Positions 17,959 to 29,595 of a stretch of 64,000 nucleotides of DNA are shown in pieces. The stretch spans positions 62,001-126,000 of the forward strand of contig JACKBA010000018.1 of assembly GCA_020634815.1 (NCBI GenBank), in the 5' to 3' direction. The DNA comes from Caldilineaceae bacterium. GTDB taxonomy: Bacteria > Chloroflexota > Anaerolineae > Caldilineales > Caldilineaceae. The position numbers and the translations under genes were made by a program. Position 1 is the stretch's first letter, and each line of letters opens with the position of its first letter. The notes beneath the pieces are model-generated. The model did not search any database, had not been told where the DNA came from, and saw only the letters and a program-made list of their open reading frames with translations.

Positions 17959-19164
17959 CTAGACCGGCCTTTCCCCTTCCTTGGGCGGCGCCGAGGCCAT
18001 GAAGTCCTGCGCAATGCGCCCGGCATACTCGCCGATGAGTTGTTGCACGCGGTCATGGTCGGGCGATGCGGCGATGAAGCCGACGTGGTGCTCCTTTTGC
18101 AGCCGCCAGACCAGCTCCGGGTCGTTGTAGGCGGAGGTGTCGGGCCACGGCTGGCGCGCCAGCGAGACGACGAGACCGGCATACTCCTGGTGCGTGGGCG
18201 GCAGCTCGTACTCCTGCTTGTTCAAGTGCGCCAGTTCCAGCCGCGCCCATTCGCGCCAGAGATTGATGCCCGTGGCATGCTCCAGCATGAGGTCGATGTT
18301 GGCGCCGCCGACACGGGCCGCGATCTCCAGGAAGTGGAAGGTGCCGTCAGCCTCGGCGCGGATGAACTCGGCGTGCGTGACGCCGCGCACCATGCCCATG
18401 GCGGCGATGACTTCGCGGTTGAGCGCCTGGAGCGCCTGCTCTTCGGGCGCGTGGTAGGGCAGGTTCCCCGTGATGAAGACGCCGCCGCCCTGGTAGACGG
18501 CCATGGGTGGCAGGCCGTATTTGCTGCACACGGTGAAGAGCACCTTCTTGTTCCAGACGACGGAGTCAACGTGGAAAACGTCGCCCGGTACGAACTTCTC
18601 CAACACGTAGAAGGACTGGCGGTCGCCCAGTTCGTCAAGGATCGGCCACAACTCCTCGGCGCTGTTGACCTTGCGGATGCCCATGGAGCTGGCCTCGGAG
18701 CGCGGCTTGAGCACCCACGGCCCCGGCACGCGATGCATGTAGTCGCGCACGTCGTCGTAGTTGAGCACATGAACGAACTCCGGCACGGGGATGCCCTCGT
18801 CACGCGCCTGCACGCGCATGGCCAGCTTGTCGCGGAAGTAGCGCGCGGTGGAGCCGCCCATGCCCGGCATGCGCAGATGCTCGCGCAGGTCGGCTACTGT
18901 CTCCACGTCAAAATCGTCGAGCGCGATGATGCGGTCGATCTTGCGATTGCGCGCCAGGAAGCTCACCGCGTTAGTGATATCCGGCTGCTTGAAAAGGTTG
19001 GCAAAGGGCATGACGAAGAACTCGTCGATGGCCTCGCGCGGCCATGCCTCGTGTTCCAGATCCTGCGACGTGATCAGAATTGTGTGGCAGCCCAGGCGCT
19101 TGCATTCCTCCAGGAACGCGCCGCCTTTGAAGTAGCTGGCCAGACAGAGAATCGTGGGCGCCAT
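17959..19164 (-). CDS. ATP-grasp ligase, first copy of a tandem pair
   Basis: Also 401 residues, this protein begins [17 protein letters not shown]. It carries [16 protein letters not shown] near residue 150, [17 protein letters not shown] near 188 and the [10 protein letters not shown] metal site near 286. The ATG at 19164 matches the paralogue's start exactly; a longer reading to 19293 adds sequence with no counterpart. AAGGA lies just upstream. The pair is separated by only 2 bases and so is co-transcribed. Conservation of all catalytic regions in both copies argues for two active enzymes, perhaps with different substrates, rather than decay of one. Confidence 0.8.
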   Translation of the reverse strand: MAPTILCLASYFKGGAFLEECKRLGCHTILITSQDLEHEAWPREAIDEFFVMPFANLFKQPDITNAVSFLARNRKIDRIIALDDFDVETVADLREHLRMPGMGGSTARYFRDKLAMRVQARDEGIPVPEFVHVLNYDDVRDYMHRVPGPWVLKPRSEASSMGIRKVNSAEELWPILDELGDRQSFYVLEKFVPGDVFHVDSVVWNKKVLFTVCSKYGLPPMAVYQGGGVFITGNLPYHAPEEQALQALNREVIAAMGMVRGVTHAEFIRAEADGTFHFLEIAARVGGANIDLMLEHATGINLWREWARLELAHLNKQEYELPPTHQEYAGLVVSLARQPWPDTSAYNDPELVWRLQKEHHVGFIAASPDHDRVQQLIGEYAGRIAQDFMASAPPKEGERPV

Positions 19165-19260
19165 AGGCCGTGTCCTTGTGGGTGATGGAACGAATTGCCC
19201 ACATGCTACCCAACTTTGGAGAACGTCACAAATCGCTGAAATCTCCAGAGCGCACGAGGC

Positions 19261-19277
19261 GTACCATCCAATGGTAC
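19261..19277. promoter_or_regulatory. short palindrome in divergent promoter region
   Basis: GTACCAT-CCA-ATGGTAC is a perfect 7-bp inverted repeat between the divergent ATP-grasp pair and the VWA lipoprotein gene. It could be an operator. Nothing else supports this and no regulator gene is adjacent. Confidence 0.25.
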
Positions 19278-19395
19278 ACCCTCCCCGGTGCATTCACTGA
19301 CACACATCTGGCGCTTGAAGTGTGCAGCCGGCCTGTCATGATGAGGACGAACAAGCGCAACGGTTCGGTCTCATTCACAAACCAGGAGGACTCTC

Positions 19396-20967
19396 ATGAA
19401 ACGCCATCAATTTCTCGCCAAGGTTGCCAGCTTCGTCCTTATCTCGTCGTTTGTGCTCAGCGGGTGCGGGGCTTCCAGCTATGCACCTCCGTCGGCGCCG
19501 GCTGCCGAGAACTACGCCGCTGCCCCGGCAATGGAGGCGCCGGCTGCCGCATCCGAACCCTACTACCCCGACGCGCCGTCCGATATGTTCTTTGAGGATT
19601 ACGGCGTGCGCGGCTTCGTCACCACGGCCAAGGACAACCTGTCGACCTTTGCCGTCGACGTCGACACCGGCTCGTACACGGTTGCACGCAACTACGTGCA
19701 AGATGGCTGGCTGCCGCCCGAGGACGCCGTGCGCGCTGAGGAGTTCGTCAACTACTTCGATTACAAGTACTCGGTTCCCACCGCGGACGAGACCTTCGGC
19801 ATCCACGTGGATGGTGCGGCGTCGCCCTTTGCCGACCGCCAGGCCAACCGCATGCTGCGCGTCGGCATCCAGGGCTACAGCGTGCCGGCCGATGAGCGGC
19901 AGGATGTGGCGCTCACCTTTGTCATCGACGTCTCCGGCTCCATGGACATGGAGAACCGGCTCGGGCTGGCCAAGCGGGCCCTCTACCTGCTCGTCAATGA
20001 ACTGCGCCCGACCGACAGCGTCGCCATCGTGGTCTACGGCGACGCTGCCCGTACGGTACTGGACATGACGCCGGTGAGCGAGAAGCAGGTAATCCTGAAC
20101 GCGATCAACCAGGTCTACGCCGAAGGCTCCACCAACGCGGCGGCCGGGCTGTGGCTGGGCTATCGACTCGCTTCCGAGCACTTCAACCCCGAGGCGACCA
20201 ACCGGGTCATCCTTCTCTCTGACGGCGTCGCCAACGTGGGCGTCACCGGGCCGGGCGAGATCCTCGACGTCATCAAGCGCCATGCGAATGAGGGGATCAC
20301 GCTGACGACGGTCGGGCTGGGCATGGGCAACTATAACGACACGCTCATGGAGCAACTTGCCGACGACGGCGACGGCTTCTATGCCTACGTCGACTCCATG
20401 AAGGAAGCCGAGCGCCTCTTTGTCGACGAACTGACCAGCACACTGCTGACCATCGCTAAGGACGCCAAGATCCAGGTCGAGTTCAATCCCGAGGTCGTGG
20501 AGCGCTATCGCCTGGTCGGCTACGAGAACCGCGACGTGGCCGACGACGACTTCCGCAACGACGAGGTCGACGCCGGCGAGATCGGCGCCGGGCATAGCGT
20601 CACCGCCCTCTACGAAATCGAGCTGCTGCCGGGCAGTGAGGTTCCGGAGGCCCTCATCGCCACCGTGCGCATGCGCTGGGAGGAGATGGGCAGCGGCGAA
20701 GTTATCGAGATGGAGCAGCCCTTCACCGTGGGCGAGTTGGCCGGCAGCTTCGATACGAGCGAACCCCGCTTCCAACTGGCCGTGGCCGTTGCCGAGTACG
20801 CCGAACTGCTCAAGCGCAGCCCGTACGCCTGGGAAGGCTCGCTGGCCGACCTCAGCGCCGAGGTGCAGCGCATCGATGATGCCATCACGGCACAGGAAGG
20901 CGCCGGCGATGAAGATGTGGCCGAACTGGCGCAGCTCATCTGGCTGGCCGACAGCCTGCAAGACTGA
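19396..20967 (+). CDS. VWA domain lipoprotein, YfbK-like
   Basis: This 523-residue protein has a lipoprotein signal (basic start, hydrophobic core, lipobox LSGC near residue 24) and a Pro/Ala-rich tether. A conserved N-terminal YfbK/VWF-A-associated region contains DVDTGSYTVARNYV. The VWA domain at about 175-345 has an intact MIDAS start DVSGSMDM, a mid-domain threonine loop, and LSDGVANVGVTGPGEI. A C-terminal DUF3520-like part completes the E. coli YfbK arrangement. It probably sits on the outer face of the membrane and binds protein ligands through a divalent metal. GGAGGA upstream fixes the start. A hairpin terminator follows. Confidence 0.88.
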   Translation: MKRHQFLAKVASFVLISSFVLSGCGASSYAPPSAPAAENYAAAPAMEAPAAASEPYYPDAPSDMFFEDYGVRGFVTTAKDNLSTFAVDVDTGSYTVARNYVQDGWLPPEDAVRAEEFVNYFDYKYSVPTADETFGIHVDGAASPFADRQANRMLRVGIQGYSVPADERQDVALTFVIDVSGSMDMENRLGLAKRALYLLVNELRPTDSVAIVVYGDAARTVLDMTPVSEKQVILNAINQVYAEGSTNAAAGLWLGYRLASEHFNPEATNRVILLSDGVANVGVTGPGEILDVIKRHANEGITLTTVGLGMGNYNDTLMEQLADDGDGFYAYVDSMKEAERLFVDELTSTLLTIAKDAKIQVEFNPEVVERYRLVGYENRDVADDDFRNDEVDAGEIGAGHSVTALYEIELLPGSEVPEALIATVRMRWEEMGSGEVIEMEQPFTVGELAGSFDTSEPRFQLAVAVAEYAELLKRSPYAWEGSLADLSAEVQRIDDAITAQEGAGDEDVAELAQLIWLADSLQD

Positions 20968-20992
20968 ACAATTCTCGATACCATACCACCGG

Positions 20993-21020
20993 CGGGCCGC
21001 CAGGAATCCCTGGCGGCCCG
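20993..21020 (+). terminator. hairpin terminator after VWA lipoprotein gene
   Basis: A perfect 12-bp GC-rich stem (CGGGCCGCCAGG with its complement) surrounds a 4-nt loop and lies 25 bp after the stop codon. The following sequence, TTCGTT, is only modestly T-rich, so termination efficiency is uncertain. Confidence 0.6.
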
Positions 21021-21307
21021 TTCGTTATGTGGCCTCGTCGCTGCGCTCAGGTTGCGTCCCAATGTCGGCGGCGCGCGTCTGGGCCGGCTTCGCTAATTTG
21101 GGACGCCCCGGCGCTCAAACGCGATTGCCGGAAACCGTGCTTCGATTTATGATGCATGCGCGCGGATGACAGGCCACGCTTACCGCAACGCGGTGTGTCG
21201 CCGCCATCAACCCACCCATCGGTATGGACAGCGTGCTGCCGGCTGAATCGGCCGGTTGGCATGGTCAAGACAGCGCCGGCATGTGCTGAAACGGACAGGA
21301 TTTTGCC

Positions 21308-21991
21308 ATGGAAATGATTCAAGAGTTCTTTACCTATATTGACCATTTGTTCCAGGTCATCAATCATGCCTTGCGCATGGACCCGCGCCTCTATGAGATT
21401 GTCAGCACCAACCGCAATTCGACCTGGCTCGTGCTGGGCGTGGTCTTTCTCGCCGGCGCATCGACGCTGCTTGGCCAGAGCGTCGTGCTCTTCGTCAATC
21501 GCGTGCGACGCGGGCGATTCATCATGAGCCTCGTCCTCAACGGGATCATCTACATCGTCAGCTATTTTGTCTGGGGCGTGACAATTGCCTTGATTGGGCT
21601 GCTGATTTTCCCGACCGAACTCAACGGCTGGTCCGTCGTGCGCATGGTCGGACTCAGCACGGCTCCCCTGATCTTTGGCTTCTTCATCCTCATTCCCTGG
21701 ATGGGTCCATTTATCGGCAAGATTCTCAACATCTGGGGATTCCTGATTCTGGTTTCGGTGGTAGAGTTCGGCTTCCAGGTCGGTCTGTGGCGAGCGTTGA
21801 TCGTTGTGGGCATTGGCTGGCTGCTGATGACGCTGCTCACCAACTTGATCGGCAAACCCGTCATCGCCCTGCGCAACAGGGTCTGGCACATGGTGGCCGG
21901 CACGACGCTCGATGCCGACACGCAGGATCTGCTCCTTCAGTTCAGCCGGTCAGGTGACGCGCCGGCCCTCTTGCAGGGAGGCAAGGAATGA
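21308..21991 (+). CDS. integral membrane protein of unknown function
   Basis: This 227-residue protein has about five hydrophobic helices, at roughly 40-60, 72-98, 112-135, 140-160 and 165-190, with cytoplasmic-looking polar ends. I recognise no family-defining motif; the layout loosely recalls Yip1/YIF-type small membrane proteins. Its stop overlaps the start of the downstream hydrolase-like gene in an ATGA, so the two are translationally coupled and likely act together. Confidence 0.7.
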   Translation: MEMIQEFFTYIDHLFQVINHALRMDPRLYEIVSTNRNSTWLVLGVVFLAGASTLLGQSVVLFVNRVRRGRFIMSLVLNGIIYIVSYFVWGVTIALIGLLIFPTELNGWSVVRMVGLSTAPLIFGFFILIPWMGPFIGKILNIWGFLILVSVVEFGFQVGLWRALIVVGIGWLLMTLLTNLIGKPVIALRNRVWHMVAGTTLDADTQDLLLQFSRSGDAPALLQGGKE

Positions 21992-23067
21992 TTACCTATC
22001 TCATAATTGGTGCGTTCCTGCTTCTCTTCGTTACTGCTGCGCTGGCGCCGATGGAATCGCTCGGCTGGTGGGCGGGCTGGTCGCGCGAAGGGACAAAAGA
22101 GGGGCCGTCCGAGCTGTCGGCAGCCGAGGCAACGGCTGCGCCGGTCGACGAGCCCGACATGTACGTCATCTACCTCTCCGGTATCGGCGCGATTTCGGGC
22201 GACTCGTTCCCTGACGAGGAATACCCCTTCCTGCACGGGCTGGAAGAACGGCTGCCGACGGCCAAGGTCATCACCGATGTCTATCCGTACTCCGTGACCA
22301 ACAACGGACTGACCGGCCAGCGTATGTTCTCGAAAGCGTGGCAGCAGGTCGAAAAGCTGCGCTTGAAGAACCCGAACAGCCTGCTGGGTATGTTCATCAA
22401 CCTGCGCAACGCCCTGCAGATGTTCGTTTCCGCCGACCGTCGTTACGGCCCAATCTATAACCTGGGCATCGCCAACGAAATTTACCGCGTGCTGTTGGAG
22501 AAAGGCTACCGTCCCGCAGGCAAACGCCCCATCATCCTGCTTGGCTGGAGCGGCGGCGGGCAGATCTCCATCGGGGCGGCGGCCTACCTGGCGGAGCTGC
22601 CCAGCCCGATCTATGTGATCTCGCTGGGCGGTATGCTCTCGGACGATCCCGGCATCGAGAAGCTGACCCACCTCTGGCATCTTTACGGCGTGGCCGACCC
22701 GTTGCAGGCGCTGGGCGGCGTGCTCTATGCCGGGCGCTGGCCCATCATGCCGCAGTCGCCATGGAACCAGACCATGGCAAACGGGCGCATCGACATCATC
22801 TGCCTGGGCGCCTATGCCCACAACGGCAAGGGCAACTACTTCGACATGGAGACCAAGCTGCCCAACGATGCGCGGGGCCGCACGCACGGCCAGAAGACAC
22901 TGGACACCATCCAGCACATCCTGACCGACCAGGGGTTGATGGAACGACCAGGCAATCTGGCGACCGCGCTCACCGCAGCGGAGCCTGCCGATGCGCTACC
23001 CGTGCCGACGGCGGAGCCTGCGCCGGCCCGTGAGGACGAAAACGCCGCGGCAGATCCCTCGATCTGA
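21988..23067 (+). CDS. membrane-anchored alpha/beta-hydrolase-like protein
   Basis: This 359-residue protein has one N-terminal transmembrane helix (residues 3-22), a polar spacer, then an alpha/beta-hydrolase-like core starting near MYVIYLSGIG. The nucleophile-elbow motif GWSGGGQ is near residue 190. A candidate catalytic acid and a histidine (AYAHNGKG, near 274) are visible, but their pairing is a guess. The last 50 residues are Ala/Pro/Glu-rich. The coupled membrane protein upstream suggests a complex at the membrane. A substrate such as a lipid or ester cannot be inferred. Confidence 0.65.
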   Translation: MITYLIIGAFLLLFVTAALAPMESLGWWAGWSREGTKEGPSELSAAEATAAPVDEPDMYVIYLSGIGAISGDSFPDEEYPFLHGLEERLPTAKVITDVYPYSVTNNGLTGQRMFSKAWQQVEKLRLKNPNSLLGMFINLRNALQMFVSADRRYGPIYNLGIANEIYRVLLEKGYRPAGKRPIILLGWSGGGQISIGAAAYLAELPSPIYVISLGGMLSDDPGIEKLTHLWHLYGVADPLQALGGVLYAGRWPIMPQSPWNQTMANGRIDIICLGAYAHNGKGNYFDMETKLPNDARGRTHGQKTLDTIQHILTDQGLMERPGNLATALTAAEPADALPVPTAEPAPAREDENAAADPSI

Positions 23068-23081
23068 CCGGCAAATCTTAC

Positions 23082-23867
23082 TTATTGCGGCGGGATCCGT
23101 TCCACAAAGGCAAGCGGGTCCCGCCGCAGCGCGTCCAGCGCAGCCGCCCACATGGCTGCGGCGGCGAGAACGTACACGGTTGCTGCCAGTACTCGCCCCA
23201 TGCGCAGCGCCGGCGCCGGCAGCAACTCACCAATCCGCTCGTAGCGTTGCGCATAGCCCTCAAAGTCGTGCGGACGATAGCGCTTGACCGTGCGCACCCC
23301 GTCGCCGTCGATCAGTTCGTAGTCGATGGGTGCGCCGTAGAGATAGGGCGGCACGACCATCTCTTCGATAGCGTGAAAGGAGGTATTTGGTGCCAGCCCA
23401 CAGCCGAGCATCAAAATCTGGCCATTGACCTCGGGCAGCCGGTGAAAGGGCGAGTGCGCCCCGCACGGCGTGGCATCCTGGCTATGCTCGCCCAGCAACG
23501 CTGCCGCGGCCGGCCCGCTGCCGCACACCGAGTGTGTCGGGTGCAGGCTGCGCAGGACGCCAGGCTGGCGGCGGAACGTTTCGGGGATGATGCCCACGTT
23601 CGACGGCGTCAGCGTCAGGTCGAAGCGCGGCCGCTCGCGCGTCACCGCCGCGTAGCTCAGCGCCGGCATGAGCAGCGTCCCGTCCGGCCCCAGCGCCTGC
23701 CGCAGCCCGGCGATAACCGTCGCCGTACCGCCCGGCACCTTGCCAAGCAACCGCAGCGACGAATGTACGAGCAGCACGCCGCCCGGCACGACGCCGGCTG
23801 CTCGCACCTCGCCGGCGATCTGCGCCGCAACCTGCTTGACAGCAGGACCAGAAGTCATGGGATTCAT
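23082..23867 (-). CDS. aminoglycoside N(3')-acetyltransferase-like (AAC(3) family)
   Basis: This 261-residue protein has the antibiotic acetyltransferase family pattern: VLLVHSSLRLLGKVPGG near residue 32, GPDGTLLMPALSY near 60, and LHPTHSVCGSGPAA near 107, whose histidine is a conserved active-site element. GCGLAPNTSFHAIEE lies near 158. The family moves acetyl from acetyl-CoA to an amine, classically the 3-amino group of aminoglycosides. Many chromosomal members (YokD type) have other substrates, so a resistance phenotype should not be assumed. It lies downstream of gcvP with a 66-bp gap on the same strand. Confidence 0.85.
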   Translation of the reverse strand: MNPMTSGPAVKQVAAQIAGEVRAAGVVPGGVLLVHSSLRLLGKVPGGTATVIAGLRQALGPDGTLLMPALSYAAVTRERPRFDLTLTPSNVGIIPETFRRQPGVLRSLHPTHSVCGSGPAAAALLGEHSQDATPCGAHSPFHRLPEVNGQILMLGCGLAPNTSFHAIEEMVVPPYLYGAPIDYELIDGDGVRTVKRYRPHDFEGYAQRYERIGELLPAPALRMGRVLAATVYVLAAAAMWAAALDALRRDPLAFVERIPPQ

Positions 23868-23933
23868 GTTTTGTGTGAAGGGATGTGACCGGGCGGGGCA
23901 GCGCGCACGGCGCTACCCCACCCGGTTGGGTGC

Positions 23934-26822
<2,889 letters not shown>

Positions 26823-26916
26823 GGTTCATACTCCTTTGTAATGAATAAACAGACCGGTCTATACAGCCACCAGGTCGAAATTCCGCGAGCTTCACGAACC
26901 TTCTACCACAATCTCA

Positions 26917-27005
26917 GCAGTTCACGATTCTCACCGTAGTGACGACTTCAGTCGTTGACTTTCTCTGGAACGGCTGAAGCCGTCACTACAAATCGTGAAC
27001 TACTG
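26917..27005. repeat. long hairpin repeat, copy 1, in gcvP leader
   Basis: An 89-bp imperfect palindrome has outer arms AGTTCACGATT/AATCGTGAACT and inner arms GTAGTGACGACTTCAGTCGTT/AACGGCTGAAGCCGTCACTAC. A nearly identical copy follows after 5 bases. It has the shape of a MITE or REP-like element, with no coding capacity. It lies between the riboswitch terminator and the gcvP start codon, so it would be transcribed as part of the leader. Confidence 0.85.
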
Positions 27006-27010
27006 AATTT

Positions 27011-27101
27011 CAGTAGTTCACGATTCTCGCCGTAGTAACGACTTCAGTCGTTGACTTCCTCTGGAACGGCTGAAGCCGTCACTACAAATCGGGAACTACT
27101 G
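27011..27101. repeat. long hairpin repeat, copy 2, in gcvP leader
   Basis: This is the second copy of the preceding element, with a handful of substitutions and a complete outer arm CAGTAGTTCACG. The two copies are in the same orientation, which suggests tandem duplication rather than independent insertion. Confidence 0.85.
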
Positions 27102-27106
27102 AATTT

Positions 27107-27150
27107 TCTTTTCGTGAACCTTCGCGTCTTCGCGCCTTCGCGGCTCTCTT
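27107..27150. repeat. short-oligomer repeat (CTTCGCG type)
   Basis: The stretch repeats CCTTCGCG/TCTTCGCG/GCCTTCGCGG. A matching inverted piece (CCGCGAGCTTCACGAACCTTC) lies near 26883-26903 on the other side of the tandem hairpins. The two may be arms of one larger element into which the hairpin pair was inserted. Confidence 0.5.
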
Positions 27151-27164
27151 CTATCTTCTTTCCA

Positions 27165-27197
27165 ACAAAAAACGGGCACTCCAATGAGATGCCCGTC
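27165..27197 (-). terminator. riboswitch-controlled terminator upstream of gcvP
   Basis: On the minus strand the sequence CGGGCATCTCATTGGAGTGCCCG folds into a hairpin and is followed by six T residues. It sits directly after the second glycine aptamer, the normal place for a transcription-controlling expression platform. It should form when glycine is low and be avoided when glycine is bound, as in known gcv ON-switches. The direction of control is inferred. Confidence 0.85.
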
Positions 27198-27407
27198 GAC
27201 TCTGTCCTTGACCTGAGAGATTAGCCGGTCTCCAGCCAGACCGATTTGCCCCGTGGGTGGCGTCAGGTGATGTGTGCCTGGCGCGCTTTCCAGAGTTGCC
27301 TGCGTCGGCGATCCTTTTGCCTGAGAGTGTCACGGATGGGCAGTGGCGTGCTTCCACCCGCTTGCACCTTCGGCGACCGGGCTGTTTCAGCTCGGTTCTC
27401 TCTCGCC
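27198..27407 (-). promoter_or_regulatory. tandem glycine riboswitch
   Basis: Read on the minus strand, two glycine aptamers follow each other. The first (about 27407-27306) has GCGAGAGAGAACC, CGCCGAAGGTGCAAG and ACTCTCAGGCAAAAGGATCGC. The second (about 27305-27200) has AACTCTGGAAAGC, CCACCCACGGGGCAA and ATCTCTCAGGTCAAGGACAGAG. These are the hallmark conserved blocks of the class (Rfam glycine family). Tandem aptamers are the usual form. A terminator follows immediately and gcvP is the first downstream gene. Confidence 0.93.
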
Positions 27408-27439
27408 GGACGCGATGGCTTGTTTGATTTGTGAAGGGA

Positions 27440-27469
27440 AGTATACCACAAATTGTCGCGTTGCAGCGC
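27440..27469 (-). promoter_or_regulatory. probable promoter of the riboswitch-gcvP transcript
   Basis: On the minus strand an extended -10 element TGGTATACT ends at 27440, about 33 bases before the riboswitch. The -35 region is weak, as expected for an extended -10 promoter. It lies in the gap after the potassium channel stop codon at 27484. Confidence 0.5.
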
Positions 27470-27483
27470 AACGAATCGCATCC

Positions 27484-28569
27484 TCAACTCGCCAATTTGA
27501 GCCGGCGCCGCCCATCGTCGGCCAATGTCGCCATTCTGCTGAGTTGTTCCGGCGTGCCCAGGCAGACCAGCTCGTCGGCGTGGCGGATGATGAACTCGCC
27601 GCCGGGGTTGGTATCCAGCGTGCGCTTGTCGCGACGCACCGCCAGCACGTTGACGCCGGTTTCGGTGCGTACGTTGGCGTCCGCCAGCGAACGGCCCGCA
27701 AGCAGCGATGCCGGACCGACGACGATCTCTTGCAGCCGCAACTCCAGATCGCCGCGGCGGATGACGACGTCGAGAAACTCCATGACGCTCGGGTAAAGCA
27801 ACTGCGTAGCCATCTGGCGGCCGGTGGTGACATACGGGTTGATCACCTTGTCGGCGCCGGCGATGCGCAGCTTGTCCTGGTTCTCCGGCTGGTTGCAGCG
27901 CGAGAGGATCAGCAGCGCGGCGTTGATCTTGCGCGCGCTGAGCACGACAAAGACGTTGGTGGCGTCATTGGGCAGGCACGAACAGAGGCCGGCCGCGCGC
28001 TCGATCCCCGCCTGCTCCAGCACGTCATCCTCCGTGGGGTCGCCGGCCATGAAGGGAATGCCCAGTTGCTCCAACTCGGCCCCCAGCGCGCGGTCAATAT
28101 CGATCACGACGAGCCGGATGTCGTTGGCATGCAGTTCCTCGACGACCTGGCGCCCGACGCGGCCAAAGCCACAAACAATGTAATGATCTTGCATTCTTGC
28201 CATCTTTCTTGCGGTACGGCGCCGGCGCAGATAGCCCTGCAACTCGCCGGCTACAATGTAGTCCGTCACCGTGCTGAACGAGTAGGCCAGCACACCCACG
28301 CCGCCGAAGATCAGCAGCATGGTGAAGACCTCACCGGGCTGGGTGAGGGGGCGCACTTCACCATAGCCAACGGTGCTGAGCGTGATGACGGTCATGAAGA
28401 GCGCGTCGTGCATGGCCCAATGTTCCAGCAGCATGTAGCCCGCGGTCCCCACCGAAATGAGGACGATGACCAGAAAAATGACGACGCGTAGCTGGCGGAA
28501 AAAGGTGGGTTCGTTCACAACGGCTCGCCGCCTGTGCACCCCGGCGCAAGGGGCATCCCGGTACGGCAC
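27484..28569 (-). CDS. potassium channel with RCK (TrkA-N/TrkA-C) domains
   Basis: This protein of up to 361 residues has two transmembrane helices (about 27-47 and 78-100) around a pore loop with the filter LSTVGYGEV near 67. A cytoplasmic RCK domain beginning YIVCGFGRVGRQVVEELH near 130 carries the nucleotide-binding glycine motif and a following DIDRA. A TrkA-C domain lies near 275-350. This is the MthK/Kch-like layout, gated by nucleotide or divalent ions. The first codon is a GTG 5 bases after the acetyltransferase stop; a later GTG at 28518 (VNEPTFFRQL) fits the family start better. It is probably co-transcribed with the upstream gene. Confidence 0.88.
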   Translation of the reverse strand: MPYRDAPCAGVHRRRAVVNEPTFFRQLRVVIFLVIVLISVGTAGYMLLEHWAMHDALFMTVITLSTVGYGEVRPLTQPGEVFTMLLIFGGVGVLAYSFSTVTDYIVAGELQGYLRRRRTARKMARMQDHYIVCGFGRVGRQVVEELHANDIRLVVIDIDRALGAELEQLGIPFMAGDPTEDDVLEQAGIERAAGLCSCLPNDATNVFVVLSARKINAALLILSRCNQPENQDKLRIAGADKVINPYVTTGRQMATQLLYPSVMEFLDVVIRRGDLELRLQEIVVGPASLLAGRSLADANVRTETGVNVLAVRRDKRTLDTNPGGEFIIRHADELVCLGTPEQLSRMATLADDGRRRLKLAS

Positions 28570-28573
28570 ACCG

Positions 28574-29503
28574 TCATCGCGGCGTCCCCGTGACGGTGAT
28601 CGGCAATTCCTGGGTGAAAACGGAGAAGTGGCTACCGGTCAGCCGGAATTTCATGCTGCGATAGAGTTGCTGCGAACGGACATTGGTCGCCTGGGTGTTG
28701 AGCAGCGCTCTCCCGCATCTGTAAGGCTGTGCGGCGCGCAGCCCGGCAATCAACAGGCGCCGGCCGATCCCCTGGCTCTGCCATTGCGGGTGTACGGCCA
28801 GGCGCGCTATCGTGGCGATGCTCTGCTCCGGCAGCACGGAGACGTATCCGACGATGAAGGGGCCGGTGGCGGCGACGAGCATCGGACCGCGCACCATGAG
28901 GTCGTTCAGGTCGCGGGCGGCAATATGCCACAACGGATCGAATGTCACCGCATCGAGCATGGAGAGCGTGCGCAGGTCGGCGGGCGTCGCCTTCTCGATG
29001 ACGATGCGCTCGCTGCTGGGCGGCGGGTCCGCCCAGCGCCGCCGCGGCAGATTGTCCAGTTCGTAGTAGCGCACCTTCTCGGCCAGCATCATGCCCACCG
29101 TGTTGTAGGCGCGCGTCGACCAGGCGTCGGAGCTGTAGGCGATCAGGATCTCGGTTTGCTGCCGCGGCATCCGCACCAGCGTGCCCAGCATCTGCCGGAT
29201 GGAGGTCGTCGGCGACCCTTTGCGCCGGATCGCGACACCGCGCAGAAAGACGCGGTTGGGCGACGACTCGTGGAGCGTCGCCGGCCGCTCCTCGGGTAGC
29301 ATGGCCATGGCCGCCAGCGCAATGGGCGCGGCTTTCGTCCGCTGCAAGTGCAGCAACACCTGGCCCTTGTTGACGGCAGCGACTAGATCCTCTTCGCCCA
29401 TCGTCAGGTACACCTGGCGCGAACTCTTGAAGAGGGAGCGAATCGCGGGCGCGTCGCCGGGTATGGAAGCTCTAACGTACGTTCTGGAAGTGGTTGTCGC
29501 CAT
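28574..29503 (-). CDS. GNAT family N-acetyltransferase
   Basis: This protein has 309 residues from the ATG at 29503 (MATTTSRTYVRASIPGDAP). A longer reading to 29611 is not favoured. The C-terminal half (about 175-305) carries the acetyl-CoA motif A pattern IARLAVHPQWQSQGIGRRLL, typical of GNAT enzymes, and ends in a QQLYRSMKFRLTG strand. The N-terminal half starts with a similar ASIPGDAPAIRSLF segment and may be a degenerate second GNAT unit. The substrate is unknown. The downstream potassium channel starts 4 bases after the stop. Confidence 0.75.
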   Translation of the reverse strand: MATTTSRTYVRASIPGDAPAIRSLFKSSRQVYLTMGEEDLVAAVNKGQVLLHLQRTKAAPIALAAMAMLPEERPATLHESSPNRVFLRGVAIRRKGSPTTSIRQMLGTLVRMPRQQTEILIAYSSDAWSTRAYNTVGMMLAEKVRYYELDNLPRRRWADPPPSSERIVIEKATPADLRTLSMLDAVTFDPLWHIAARDLNDLMVRGPMLVAATGPFIVGYVSVLPEQSIATIARLAVHPQWQSQGIGRRLLIAGLRAAQPYRCGRALLNTQATNVRSQQLYRSMKFRLTGSHFSVFTQELPITVTGTPR

Positions 29504-29595
29504 GGGTGAGTTTCCCAATCGGTTTTTGGTTATTGTAGCATGAGGGATGGGCAATCTTGTCAATTTGCAATTGCGTAAGTTTGCGTGAGGCGATG

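Noticed and set aside
23082..23867. Acquired aminoglycoside resistance gene
   Set aside because: The family match is fair, but composition and context are chromosomal and no mobile element is near. Many members of this family do not act on aminoglycosides.
26917..27101. Tandem copies considered as a CRISPR array
   Set aside because: Only two 90-bp copies exist, each a self-complementary hairpin, with a 5-base gap and no spacers or cas genes.
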